64,000 bases of DNA. Source: JANSWP01 sp041941305. GTDB lineage: Bacteria > Bacteroidota > Bacteroidia > Chitinophagales > Saprospiraceae. Positions 19,697 through 28,669 of this stretch are shown one piece after another (the stretch's first letter is position 1; each line of letters begins with the position of its first letter). The notes under the pieces were generated by a model. That model ran no database searches. It had not been told where the DNA came from and was given only the letters and a program-made list of their open reading frames with translations. The DNA lies in the NCBI GenBank assembly GCA_041941305.1, contig JBGTQJ010000027.1:62001-126000 (forward strand), given 5' to 3'. Position numbers and translations under genes: made by a program.

Positions 19697-21033
19697 CAAT
19701 ATTTTGCCGAATTTACAAATTGTCAATCTTTGCCACAAATTTGCTTTATTTACAGCATGAGACGAAAAAATTTAAGAATAGGAACGGTAAAAAATGCATT
19801 TTTCTTTCGAAACAAGTCATAATTTCCATTTTTTCAAAAAACCTTAAAACTTTGGAATCATCTTCACGAGCCGAATACCATGCTCACCGAGCCTGGCAAT
19901 TTTATAACATCAACCGCTACCACGATTGTTTGCTGGAAGTGGAAAATGCTTTATCTATTGACCCTGAGCATGAATTTGCCTTAGCTCTGGGAATTCTGGC
20001 ATTCAGCATGCTCAAAGATTCAAAACGAAGTCTCGAACTGGGAGAAGATGCCTTGAAAGCACATCCCGATTCGGAAGAAGTCCATTTTGCCGTAGGTACA
20101 GCACATTTGCGGGCAGGGCATCCACATCCTGCAACTCGTCATTTAAGTATTGCTGCCAAGAAAAACCCTTATTCAGTGAGTGCTTTGATCAATTTGAGTA
20201 TCGCACTTTGGAGTGTTGATAAAAAAGTACAGGCAGAAAATTATTTGGAGCAGGCGTTAAGTCTAGACCCTGAAAATGATTATGCACTAAAAATCAGAAG
20301 CCAGTTTCAAAAAGATCAAAACCAACTTTTGGAAGCGATTGTGAGTATCAATAAAGCCCTGAGCATTGATCCAGAAGATTCAGAAAATCATTTGGTCAAG
20401 GGCGAATTTGAAATGCTTCAGGAAAATTACAATACTGCAGCGTCTCATTTTGAAGAAGCCTTGCGGCTCAATCCATCTGATACCAAAGCGCGAAGCGGCT
20501 ATCTGGAAGCCATGTTTAGAACCAACCAAACCTACGATTTACTAAACAAAATTTATCCAGCACCCAAGTCCGGTTTAAAGGCACAACTTTTAGTGCTAGT
20601 AGCCATCCTTTTATTATTCAATTATTTCGCTTCCCTGGACAAAATCCTATCTCCACCTCAGATTTGGATATGGCTGCTCTTATTCCCCATTTTCTTTTTT
20701 TGGGTACTCAAACCGCTTATTAAATTTCAGATTTACAAAGAAAAATTTGGAGAGCATCCACTGGAGTTAATGGATCCTGCCCTTCCCACTACGCTGGGAG
20801 CCATGGCTTCCATTTTTCTACTCATTTTATACCTTTTTATGCGGTATAGTCTTTTTGCATGGTTGGGTGCAGGATTGGTCATGGCGACCACTTTTATGAC
20901 TTATCAGGCTTTGTTTGAAAGTCCAAACGATTCGGTGCCTCACTATGAAAATCCCTGGAAGGCTTTTTGGCAATTAATCGGAGGGACGGTTTTGGTTTTT
21001 GGGGTATTTTATCAATTGGCACAGATGTCTTGA
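19681..21033 (+). CDS. TPR-repeat protein with C-terminal membrane segments
   Basis: Up to 450 residues. From about residue 58 it shows tandem tetratricopeptide repeats (for example ALSIDPEHEFALALGILAF, ALSLDPENDYALKIRSQ, ALRLNPSDTKARSGYLEA). After them come about four hydrophobic segments (~300-450), so it is probably an inner-membrane protein with a TPR scaffold. The N terminus is uncertain. The ATG at 19681 lies inside an extragenic palindrome, and residues 1-57 do not look like a conserved domain. An in-frame TTG at 19852 (TTG GAA TCA) would give a 393-residue protein starting right at the TPR region. Partners are unknown. It diverges from the M48 protease gene. Confidence 0.7.
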   Translation: MNWAATIFCRIYKLSIFATNLLYLQHETKKFKNRNGKKCIFLSKQVIISIFSKNLKTLESSSRAEYHAHRAWQFYNINRYHDCLLEVENALSIDPEHEFALALGILAFSMLKDSKRSLELGEDALKAHPDSEEVHFAVGTAHLRAGHPHPATRHLSIAAKKNPYSVSALINLSIALWSVDKKVQAENYLEQALSLDPENDYALKIRSQFQKDQNQLLEAIVSINKALSIDPEDSENHLVKGEFEMLQENYNTAASHFEEALRLNPSDTKARSGYLEAMFRTNQTYDLLNKIYPAPKSGLKAQLLVLVAILLLFNYFASLDKILSPPQIWIWLLLFPIFFFWVLKPLIKFQIYKEKFGEHPLELMDPALPTTLGAMASIFLLILYLFMRYSLFAWLGAGLVMATTFMTYQALFESPNDSVPHYENPWKAFWQLIGGTVLVFGVFYQLAQMS

Positions 21034-21260
21034 GAAAGTATTCAATGTGGTTTCAAATTGTTAAAAGTTTGGTGGGGCATCCGCTCATAAATCAGGCTTT
21101 GGTGCTTTTTGACTTCATTGACCCCGTTCTTTTTCTTAATGGCATCCACAGAGGCACTACTAAAGGAATTGAAGGAGACATATGATTCTATTGGAAATTG
21201 GACATTTTTTAGTTCAGAAATGGCAGGTCGAAGGGTGTCCAAGTGAAATCCAAAATTTTA

Positions 21261-22751
21261 TTATGCCTCCATTATCAGATTTAAAGCTTGCTGCACTTCC
21301 TTCCTTTTCTCTCTTGCCAAAATCACTTTCTTCTCGGCTGCTCTTTCTTCACAATCCTCAATCGGGCATCTTTCGCAGGTGATATTTACAGTTTTTGAAG
21401 GCACAGCCGGGTCATTGAAAAATCGGACTTTTTGTTTGGACGATTCATCTAACAAAATGCCAATGGTCGTACTCACACTTTTTTCTGGTGATGGATATGC
21501 CGGCCGAGCAAAAGTGATGCAAAAATATTCGTCCTGGGTTCCGAGAAAGTTTGAAATTTGAGCACTGACTATCGTTCCCGCATATTGCCCTTTCTTTTGC
21601 ATGTCAAATAAATCATTTAGCAAGGAAACCGAAAGCCAACGGCGGCAATAATGTTCAAACAATCCATTGCTATGCGGATGATGCCTTCCTTGCAGATGTA
21701 GTTCTTTGTCAATGTGAAATTTTCCACTATTGTGATCATGTACAAAGCGAAGTAGAAATAGTTTCTGAATACCAAAGTGCTTGGGAAGCAGGTTGGTCAA
21801 ACGTTGTATGAGGGTTTCTGGAGAAGCTTGGTATTTTCGAATGATATGGGTTATCAATTCACCATTCCAAACTGGATTTCGGAAAAAGGAATTCATATCC
21901 TGTATGAATGCATCGCGGTTGATGAGTAAGGCGGCAGCAAAATAATTGGCTTTAAAGTGGCTCAATACCTCTTCAAAGGAATTGACACGGAGCAAAGATC
22001 CGGTGTTGGCTCGTTCTTTCAGTTTTAAATAATTGAATCCCAATTCCTTAGCCAATTGAAATGCCTCCTGAATTTCATTTAGGTTGCCGTTTAGTCGCAA
22101 TTCTTTTTTTTCCGGAATGAAAAAGGATCTCAAATCCTTCAATTCGGGAAATTCTGAAAAGCCATCTTCTATAATGGAATAACCGTATTTCTTTTTCAAA
22201 AGCCCTTTCAGCATTAAAACCGGCACCTTACCATCTTTTGGAATGCGGTTATTTTGTACAAACTCATCTACAGCATGTTCTATTTCTTCAAAATAATTGT
22301 TGTGCAATTCCAGATAAGAACGCAATACGCCGAAGTAGAAATTTTTCTCGCCAAGCGCATAGTTTCGCCCAAGTTCTACCAAAGTGGAAATAAAAGCGCC
22401 TACACGAGTTGGCGCATTGGCAATAATTTCGACAATCTTGGAAAATTCAATCCCAAACAAATCGAGCGGCAGTTCATTCAGGAAATTGGAATTTAACAAA
22501 TCTGAAATGGGGGCTAGTTTGTGGTTCAGCGCCAAAGAGGTCAATTCAGGAATGGGCACATTTAGAGCGCCAGCAAGCACCTGGATCTTATCTGTTTTTG
22601 GATACTTCTTCCCTTTTTCTATTTCATTCAAATACGAAACTGACATGCCCGTCTCCTTTGCCAACTCTGAAAAGGAAAGCCCTTTTTCTTGCCTAAACTG
22701 TTTGACCTTCAGTCCAAAAATTATTCGCTCGTTTTGTGATTTAGTAGCCAT
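21261..22751 (-). CDS. XRE-family regulator with degenerate IrrE-like domain
   Basis: A 496-residue transcription regulator. Residues ~10-66 are an XRE helix-turn-helix (FSELAKETGMSVSYLNEIE). The rest matches the plan of short-chain fatty acyl regulators: an IrrE-like domain, then a C-terminal cysteine cluster (CERCPIEDCEERAA). In the IrrE-like domain the zinc motif HExGH has become KELGF (residues 235-239), while the flanking block ANYFAAALL is kept, so protease activity is probably lost and the fold may serve ligand sensing. Relatives of this group regulate acetate, propionate or glyoxylate metabolism; no such target lies in this window. The start at 22751 (MATKSQNER) is chosen over an upstream in-frame codon because the helix-turn-helix begins soon after it. 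Confidence 0.8.
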   Translation of the reverse strand: MATKSQNERIIFGLKVKQFRQEKGLSFSELAKETGMSVSYLNEIEKGKKYPKTDKIQVLAGALNVPIPELTSLALNHKLAPISDLLNSNFLNELPLDLFGIEFSKIVEIIANAPTRVGAFISTLVELGRNYALGEKNFYFGVLRSYLELHNNYFEEIEHAVDEFVQNNRIPKDGKVPVLMLKGLLKKKYGYSIIEDGFSEFPELKDLRSFFIPEKKELRLNGNLNEIQEAFQLAKELGFNYLKLKERANTGSLLRVNSFEEVLSHFKANYFAAALLINRDAFIQDMNSFFRNPVWNGELITHIIRKYQASPETLIQRLTNLLPKHFGIQKLFLLRFVHDHNSGKFHIDKELHLQGRHHPHSNGLFEHYCRRWLSVSLLNDLFDMQKKGQYAGTIVSAQISNFLGTQDEYFCITFARPAYPSPEKSVSTTIGILLDESSKQKVRFFNDPAVPSKTVNITCERCPIEDCEERAAEKKVILAREKRKEVQQALNLIMEA

Positions 22752-22916
22752 GAGAAGCGAATTTAGAAGAAATTGGCGAAAATTCGCAAACCTTAGCACC
22801 AACAATATAAGCTAAATGGAATTATTCAGCGAAAATTAATCCACCCCATGATACCAGCAATTGAAAAGAATGAAAACCTTTGAACTAAATGAAAATAAAA
22901 ATTGAGTACTGAAAAC

Positions 22917-22959
22917 CATTTTCATTTTTTCATTTTCATTTTCATTTTCATTTTCATTT
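22917..22959. repeat. CATTTT hexanucleotide microsatellite
   Basis: Seven consecutive CATTTT-type units, one of them 8 bases long (CATTTTTT) and the last truncated. The run lies 50 bp upstream of a -7-like box and 76 bp upstream of the next start codon. Such tracts can change length by slippage. Confidence 0.85.
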
Positions 22960-23008
22960 AAGTTAAAACCATAATTCACTTTAGTCATACTATTGTTAAT
23001 TCTATTCC

Positions 23009-23016
23009 TAACTTTG
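23009..23016 (+). promoter_or_regulatory. Bacteroidota -7 box for the SH3-like lipoprotein gene
   Basis: TAACTTTG fits the Bacteroidota -7 consensus TAnnTTTG and lies 19 bases before the ATG at 23036. A TTG at 22993-22995 is only 13 bases upstream, shorter than the usual spacing, so the -33 element is unclear. Confidence 0.4.
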
Positions 23017-23035
23017 GATTTCAAATATTCAGCAT

Positions 23036-23764
23036 ATGAGATTTCTGACAGTCCTTTTTCTCTCCTTTATCATTTTGGGTCAATTCGCTTGCAAAACCAA
23101 GACTCAAGTCCAAACGGAAATAACGCCTTTAGTGGGAGGCGATTGCGAATACCGCCAATCCAAAGGAAAAGCCACCATCCTGGAAATAATCGAAGCAGAA
23201 GGTGGAGCCTGCCCTGAACCCAGAATGGTCATTTTCCAATTTGAAGCAGAAGACACCCCTGAGCGTCACAATGGAGAACTTTTGACCATTCAGGACGGAA
23301 AGAATCCCTCCTTAAACTGGTTGCAACAAAATGGAATTGTAGTTGGGAAAGAATTTGATTGTTTGCGCAAGGAGATTCAATCCGGGACCTGTACGCCTGT
23401 CTTTTATGAATTTCGAAGTATTGATCTAAACCCGCTCGAACCCTGTGGAGTGGAAGAAGGGGTAATGGCTCGCTTACCTTTGGACATAAGTGAGCAAAAA
23501 GAATCCTATTGTTGGATCAGCGAAGAAGATGTGACTATGTACGCCCAATCAAGCGAGGCAAGTGAGATATTTCGTGTTTTCAGCAAAGGCGAAGTGGTAG
23601 ATGTATTGGAAGGCTGGAAACTAAATGGCACCCCCTGGATAAAAGTGAATTATACGGGTCAATTAAGAGCAGGTTATGAAGGAGAGTTAGAATTGGAAGA
23701 TGCCCCAAAAGAAGATATTGGCTGGGTGACAGGGGATCCAAGTTTTTTATTTCGTTGTAAATAA
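23036..23764 (+). CDS. Putative lipoprotein with C-terminal SH3-like region
   Basis: A 242-residue protein with a signal sequence and candidate lipid-attachment Cys19 (ILGQFAC). The middle part is Cys-rich (C38, C59 and others) with no family I recognise. The last ~75 residues (VTMYAQSSEASEIFRVF...WIKVNY...GWV) look like a bacterial SH3-type fold of the kind that binds cell-wall peptides. It ends about ten bases before an extragenic inverted repeat shared with the convergent neighbour. A CATTTT microsatellite lies just upstream and could make expression variable. Function unknown. Confidence 0.6.
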   Translation: MRFLTVLFLSFIILGQFACKTKTQVQTEITPLVGGDCEYRQSKGKATILEIIEAEGGACPEPRMVIFQFEAEDTPERHNGELLTIQDGKNPSLNWLQQNGIVVGKEFDCLRKEIQSGTCTPVFYEFRSIDLNPLEPCGVEEGVMARLPLDISEQKESYCWISEEDVTMYAQSSEASEIFRVFSKGEVVDVLEGWKLNGTPWIKVNYTGQLRAGYEGELELEDAPKEDIGWVTGDPSFLFRCK

Positions 23765-23773
23765 ATTCCCAAA

Positions 23774-23899
23774 AATGAGGTGATGCCTTGAGCCATAGCT
23801 TCGAGCAAAGGAAAAAGGTGTTGTCTCATTTTCCGGGACACAAAGCATGAGGCAACACCTTTTCCTGCCCACAACCTTTCCCCAAGGCATCACCTCATT
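23774..23899. repeat. Double nested inverted repeat between convergent genes
   Basis: The outer arms 23774-23790 and 23883-23899 (AATGAGGTGATGCCTTG) are a perfect 17-bp inverted repeat. Inside, 23810-23829 pairs with 23847-23865 with two differences. The structure spans the gap between two convergent genes and its right arm overlaps the stop codon of the minus-strand gene at 23895. It is likely a bidirectional terminator, but larger than usual. Confidence 0.65.
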
Positions 23900-25295
23900 C
23901 TAATTGTCTCAAAAGCCATTCTTTTTCGGTTAAAATCTCCTCCTTTTCGATAGCAATTTTTAAAGCTTCTGTTGAAGCTCTATCAAACTGATTCAACTCC
24001 GCAAGTTTCTTGGTATACCTGACAATATTGGTCCAGTTTTCATGATGATAGCCCATTTTTTTATTTCGGCGAATGAAAATGCGCATGGTGTTTAAAAGGG
24101 AATCCAAAAGATCGAATTCTCCCAATTCATAATAGATTTTTAGTTGTAGGGTTTTGGCGACCATGTTGTTTATCAAGTCTTTATAATCTGCTTTTTGCAG
24201 ATATTGCAGCGCTAAACTGTAATTTTTCCTGGTGTATTCCAATTTTGCTGCATTGAGGCTGAAGGTGATTTCCCGGTATTTGGGGTTTAAATAGGATTTG
24301 TAGGATTTCATGAAATTTTCTATCCAATCAAACCTTCCGAGTCTAATAGCTATTCCAGCAATATTATTAAAGGCAAACCTCGATAATTGTCCATTTTCCA
24401 ATAGCAATTCGTTTTCCAGACCTCGTTGATACAGATCGAGGGTTTCTTGCAAAAAGCTTGCTTTTCCCTCATTGAGTTTTCTGATACAATAATTGATGGC
24501 CAAAAGGTACAAATCGCGAATCTCTGCTTTTGGGAAATGTGGTGTCAATTCGTACAATTTATTCTTAAAAGCCTGAAAATCCCGCTCGTCTTCGGATTGA
24601 AAAAGGGCCTTAAAACAATGGCAGTAAATGGAGATTGCTGGATTCTCAATAAATGCTGGCTGTGAGGCTAAATCAAGGATCTCTTCCAAAAGACTAATCT
24701 GATAATGAGTATTATAAACCAATTCATGGGAACGCAAAAAACAAGCCTGACGCAGTTTCATACTCAAAAAGGCGGCATCCAGGTTATTTTCCACTTCCTG
24801 CAAATTCATTTCTTGCGTACGCCCGGTTGCTGAAAGAAATTGGTATCGCTCACTTTCCACCAGGAAATTGTAATAATAAAATTCGGAGTGTCGAAATTGC
24901 TGATGCTGAAATAGCTTTTGGGTGCGGTTCAGGGATTTTTGAAAATGTCGATTGAGGTTTCGCTTCCTATATGCTGTTAAAAGCAATTTGTGATTTGGGA
25001 ATTTATTCAATTTGCTTTCTTCCAGGATCAAAAAAGTTTCCAATAACTTCAATAAATAACTAACCAACAATCGCAATTTTTGATCGTCAAATACTTCATT
25101 CGGGAAAAGTTCACCATACAATACTTCCCGAGTTGGTGCTGCTTTTCCTGCAATTTGAACCCCGATTAAGTAATCAAAAAGATGTCTTAAATCAGCTCTT
25201 TGGTTGAAATAAGGAGAGGCTAAAAATTGCCGAAAAGTTTTGATTTCCTTTTTTGAAAAGCACTGAATGATGTCCCAAACCAATGATTTTTTCAT
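23895..25295 (-). CDS. Hypothetical helical protein
   Basis: A 466-residue protein without signal peptide or membrane segments, predicted largely alpha-helical (pattern of YF, LL and charged residues; opening SLVWDIIQCFSKKEIKTFRQ, with FLASPYFNQR). Long cytoplasmic proteins of this look, with the start K.....L...E...F..FL.SPyfN, are common in Saprospiria and other Bacteroidota and have no known function. TPR-like helical repeats are possible over ~150-440. It diverges from the SprB-repeat gene across a 216-bp gap with a palindrome. I do not recognise a function. Confidence 0.65.
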   Translation of the reverse strand: MKKSLVWDIIQCFSKKEIKTFRQFLASPYFNQRADLRHLFDYLIGVQIAGKAAPTREVLYGELFPNEVFDDQKLRLLVSYLLKLLETFLILEESKLNKFPNHKLLLTAYRKRNLNRHFQKSLNRTQKLFQHQQFRHSEFYYYNFLVESERYQFLSATGRTQEMNLQEVENNLDAAFLSMKLRQACFLRSHELVYNTHYQISLLEEILDLASQPAFIENPAISIYCHCFKALFQSEDERDFQAFKNKLYELTPHFPKAEIRDLYLLAINYCIRKLNEGKASFLQETLDLYQRGLENELLLENGQLSRFAFNNIAGIAIRLGRFDWIENFMKSYKSYLNPKYREITFSLNAAKLEYTRKNYSLALQYLQKADYKDLINNMVAKTLQLKIYYELGEFDLLDSLLNTMRIFIRRNKKMGYHHENWTNIVRYTKKLAELNQFDRASTEALKIAIEKEEILTEKEWLLRQLE

Positions 25296-25393
25296 AAAAT
25301 GAGATAGACTTATATTTTTTTTGCTCTACATTTTCCTACTAAAACCCCCTTTAAATAAATAAAAAACCTATCAAAAATTATAATAATCACTCT

Positions 25394-25411
25394 ACATTTT
25401 TTAAAAAATGT
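25394..25411. promoter_or_regulatory. 18-bp perfect palindrome, possible operator
   Basis: ACATTTTTTAAAAAATGT is a perfect palindrome with no loop, in the gap between two divergent genes and ending just before a putative -33 box. Loop-free symmetry suits a dimeric regulator better than a terminator, but an AT-rich coincidence is possible. Confidence 0.35.
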
Positions 25412-25412
25412 G

Positions 25413-25444
25413 TTTGTTTCTTCCATCGTTTTGCTCAACATTTG
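25413..25444 (+). promoter_or_regulatory. Possible promoter of the SprB-repeat gene
   Basis: TTTG at 25413-25416 is followed after 20 bases by AACATTTG (25437-25444), one base off the TAnnTTTG consensus. Spacing fits the Bacteroidota promoter. The gene starts 67 bases further on. Confidence 0.35.
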
Positions 25445-25511
25445 TATCATCAAGTAGCATGGCTATTCAAAGTCTTGCACAGAGCTGATTCAAAACAAAA
25501 AAGCAATTCTC

Positions 25512-28301
25512 ATGACTAGGATTTACGGTTACATTTTTCATTTCCTTGTTTTAGCACTTTTATCCCCCAACATGACCTCGGCACAATGCGATTCTGAGGC
25601 AGGTACGATGGACTCAGGAATTGCCACTGTCTGCCCAGGAGAATCTTTGACATTAATTCATAATGGAGACGAGTTTTTAGATGCCAATGATGTGATGCAA
25701 TTTGTGGCTCACGATAATGCAGGCAACAGTTTGGGAAATATTTTTGGCACTTATAGCGACCCAATCGCTGTTTTTGCAATGGGCATGAATTATGGAACGA
25801 CTTATTATCTGTCCGCAATTGTAGGGAATGATGACGGAACGGGAAATGTGGATCTCACCGACCCTTGCTTGTCTGTTTCTGTCGGAACTCCAATTGTTTT
25901 TTCTGCTCCTATGGTTATATCCTCTTCTACTATTGATCCATCCTGCGCTGGAGCTGCTGATGGGGAAATAACCATCGATGTAGCTGGAGGGACAGCCCCA
26001 TATACCTATGAATGGAGCAATGGGGTAACAGGCCCAACAACCATTGGGATGCCTTCCGGCACTTACGTTGTTACAATAACTGATGTTACGGGCTGTTCTG
26101 TAGAAGAAGCTTTCTTTTTGTTGGAGCCGCTCGAAATAATATGTGCACTAACAGTAAGCGGTGATTTGGACTGTAACCAAACAGCTGTAGTTGTAGATTT
26201 AACTTGTACAGGGGGAGTCGGGTTTTATACCCACTTATGGTCAAATGGTGGAACTGGTCCACAGCAAACTATTTTTGCTCCGGGAACTTATTCTGTAACA
26301 GTAATAGATGCAAATGGCTGTTCTTCTGAAACGAGTTTTACCATTGTCGATGATACTCAAGCCCCAATAGCTTTTATTACAGGAAACACCATGATAGATT
26401 GTACCCAAGGATTGACCATTCTGGAAGCAGGTGGAACACCAGATCCAGACCTCTTTTATGAATGGGATTATCAGGGAACCATATTTTCGACCTCCATTAT
26501 AGCTACCGTCAGCCAGCCTGGAATTTATTGTCTAACTGTTGTAAATGCTGCCAATGGCTGTTCCGCAGTAGATTGTGTAGAAGTCACCTCCAACGACGAA
26601 GAGTGTGGCACCATTCAGGGTAAAATTATATGGGATGACAACCTCAACTGTTTGGAAGATCCAGGTGAGGAAGGCTTATCTGGATGGATGGTTAAAGCCA
26701 TTGGAGATGTTGACTTCTTTGCTTTTACAGATGCCAATGGCGAATATTTGATGCATGTTTTACCTGGAGATTATGAGGTAGAGGTCTTGCTACCTAGTGT
26801 TTTCTGGACTGTATGCGAGAATAATATTGCTATAACCGTTGTCGATGAAAACGATATACAGGTAGTCAACTTTGAAGCCCAAATTGTTGAAGAATGTCCT
26901 TTAATGAGTGTGGACATCAGCACCTGGTTTTTGCGTCGTTGTTTCGACTCCAAATACTATCTGGACTATTGTAATTCCGGGACAGCAACTGCCGAAGATG
27001 CTATCATTGTGGTTGAATTTGATGATTTCATTGAAGTTTTGGATGCTTCTATTACCTATACAGATCTGGGAAATAATGCCTACCAGTTTGAATTGGGAGA
27101 TGTAGCAGTTGGAGCCTGTGGAGACTTTACCATTACTGTACATGTTTCCTGTATGGCGACTTTGGGTGAGACACTTTGTGCCAAAGCACATATATATCCC
27201 GATGAGCCTTGTCCAGGTTGGATGGGTGCCAGTCTGGAAGTCACAGCAGAATGTACTCAGGACGAAGTCATATTTACAATTGAAAATGTGGGAGATAGCG
27301 ATATGACAGACAATTCCACATTCATCGTCATAGAAGATGGGGTGATGTTTATGACAGAGCCTTACGAATTCACTTTAAATAGCATGGAATCACGAGTAGA
27401 AACCTTTCCTGCCAATGGCGCCACCTGGATCATGGATGTAGAGCAAGTGGCTGATCATCCCGGCAATTCACAACCTTTGGTTGCTGTGGAAGGATGTGGG
27501 ACAAATGACGATGGAACTTTTAGCATGGGTTGGGTGACCCAGTTCAATGAAGATGATGGGGACACCTTTATTTCCATAGATTGTCATGAAGTCATAGGAA
27601 GTTGGGATCCAAATGACAAACGAGGCTTTCCGAAGGGTTATGGCGAGGAGCATCTGATTGAGCGTGGACAAGAACTGGATTACCACATTCGATTTCAAAA
27701 TACCGGCACCGATACAGCTTTCAACATTTTAATAGAAGACGTGCTCTCTCCATATTTGGATATGACGACCCTACGTCCTGGAACTAGTAGCCATCCTTAT
27801 AAATTGGAAATTCTGGGAAGTGATACTCTTCATTTCATTTTCGAAAATATCATGCTGCCCGATAGCAATATCAACGAGCCCGCTTCACATGGATTTGTAA
27901 AATTCAGGATTGCTCAAAAACCCAATCTGGATTTGGGGACTACTATAAACAATGAAGCAGCTATTTATTTCGATTTCAATGACCCAGTAATTACGAATAA
28001 AACAGATCATACCATTGGGGAACATTTCATAGTCAATACCACTCAGGTTTTTATACCAAATGTATCAATACAAGCATTTCCAAATCCATTTGGGACTAAA
28101 ACCACTATCCAATTGGAGGGGCAAGATTTCCAAAGCGGGGAAATAGTCTTGTATGATGCAACAGGTAAATTGATTCGCAAACAACAATTTGAAGGAAATG
28201 AAATCAACCTGGAAAGAAAAAATTTAAATAGCGGATTGTATCTATTTCAAATAAAGGCAGATGAAACCCTTATTGGGGTTGGGAAGATTGTGGTGGAATG
28301 A
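25512..28301 (+). CDS. SprB-repeat surface protein with T9SS sorting domain
   Basis: A 929-residue secreted protein. Signal peptide (~1-24, ending MTSAQ), an N-terminal Cys-containing domain, then SprB-like repeats (~135-212 and ~213-290: PYTYEWSNG...GTYVVTITDVTGC; FYTHLWSNG...GTYSVTVIDANGC) and a more divergent third (~290-370). A SdrD-B-like module follows (~375-450: GKIIWDDNLNCLEDPGEEGL). After Cys-rich sandwich domains comes a conserved domain of T9SS cargo proteins (~690-835: GSWDPNDKRGFP, IRFQNTGTDTAFNI, NEAAIYFDFNDPVITN). The C terminus is a type A sorting domain (QAFPNPFGTKTTIQLEG). SprB repeats are known from the gliding adhesin SprB of Flavobacterium. Adhesion or motility is inferred. 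Confidence 0.85.
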   Translation: MTRIYGYIFHFLVLALLSPNMTSAQCDSEAGTMDSGIATVCPGESLTLIHNGDEFLDANDVMQFVAHDNAGNSLGNIFGTYSDPIAVFAMGMNYGTTYYLSAIVGNDDGTGNVDLTDPCLSVSVGTPIVFSAPMVISSSTIDPSCAGAADGEITIDVAGGTAPYTYEWSNGVTGPTTIGMPSGTYVVTITDVTGCSVEEAFFLLEPLEIICALTVSGDLDCNQTAVVVDLTCTGGVGFYTHLWSNGGTGPQQTIFAPGTYSVTVIDANGCSSETSFTIVDDTQAPIAFITGNTMIDCTQGLTILEAGGTPDPDLFYEWDYQGTIFSTSIIATVSQPGIYCLTVVNAANGCSAVDCVEVTSNDEECGTIQGKIIWDDNLNCLEDPGEEGLSGWMVKAIGDVDFFAFTDANGEYLMHVLPGDYEVEVLLPSVFWTVCENNIAITVVDENDIQVVNFEAQIVEECPLMSVDISTWFLRRCFDSKYYLDYCNSGTATAEDAIIVVEFDDFIEVLDASITYTDLGNNAYQFELGDVAVGACGDFTITVHVSCMATLGETLCAKAHIYPDEPCPGWMGASLEVTAECTQDEVIFTIENVGDSDMTDNSTFIVIEDGVMFMTEPYEFTLNSMESRVETFPANGATWIMDVEQVADHPGNSQPLVAVEGCGTNDDGTFSMGWVTQFNEDDGDTFISIDCHEVIGSWDPNDKRGFPKGYGEEHLIERGQELDYHIRFQNTGTDTAFNILIEDVLSPYLDMTTLRPGTSSHPYKLEILGSDTLHFIFENIMLPDSNINEPASHGFVKFRIAQKPNLDLGTTINNEAAIYFDFNDPVITNKTDHTIGEHFIVNTTQVFIPNVSIQAFPNPFGTKTTIQLEGQDFQSGEIVLYDATGKLIRKQQFEGNEINLERKNLNSGLYLFQIKADETLIGVGKIVVE

Positions 28302-28328
28302 ACAAATAATTAAGCAATATTTAAAGAT

Positions 28329-28554
28329 GAGTCATCCCCCCAGAAGGGCAAGCTAAATTTTGGCAATAAAAAACCTTTCGTTTATCTTTTTTTGCCTAAT
28401 CTGTTGATATTCAATTTGTTGCGGGGTGCGAGTTGCGGGTTTGACCAACCCGCAACTCGCACCCCGCAACAAAAATACATTACATAGTGAGTTGAAATTC
28501 AGTGATTTAAGATGTAATTTGAAAATTCAGCTTGCCCCTTTGGGGGGATGATAC
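28329..28554. repeat. Nested extragenic inverted-repeat element
   Basis: The outer arms 28329-28362 and 28521-28554 (core CATCCCCCC and GCAAGCT) match at 28 of 34 positions. At the centre, 28418-28441 and 28447-28470 form a perfect 24-bp inverted repeat around TGACC, extended to 27 bp by three A-T pairs. The element occupies most of the 368-bp gap between two T9SS cargo genes; the remainder (28555-28669) is AT-rich with no clear signal. Its symmetrical 226-bp layout is like a small non-autonomous element or a composite terminator. Confidence 0.6.
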
Positions 28555-28669
28555 ATGTTTTTTTTGCATGTTAAAATCTTTATATCCTAAAAAGAACTTC
28601 CTAATCCACATTTTTAGGTTTATATTCGTTCCACTTGTAATAATATTATAATAAATCACCGACTGTAAA

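Noticed and set aside
21034..21260. A small gene between the TPR protein and the XRE regulator
   Set aside because: The short frames found there on both strands lack family features and overlap the ends of the flanking genes.
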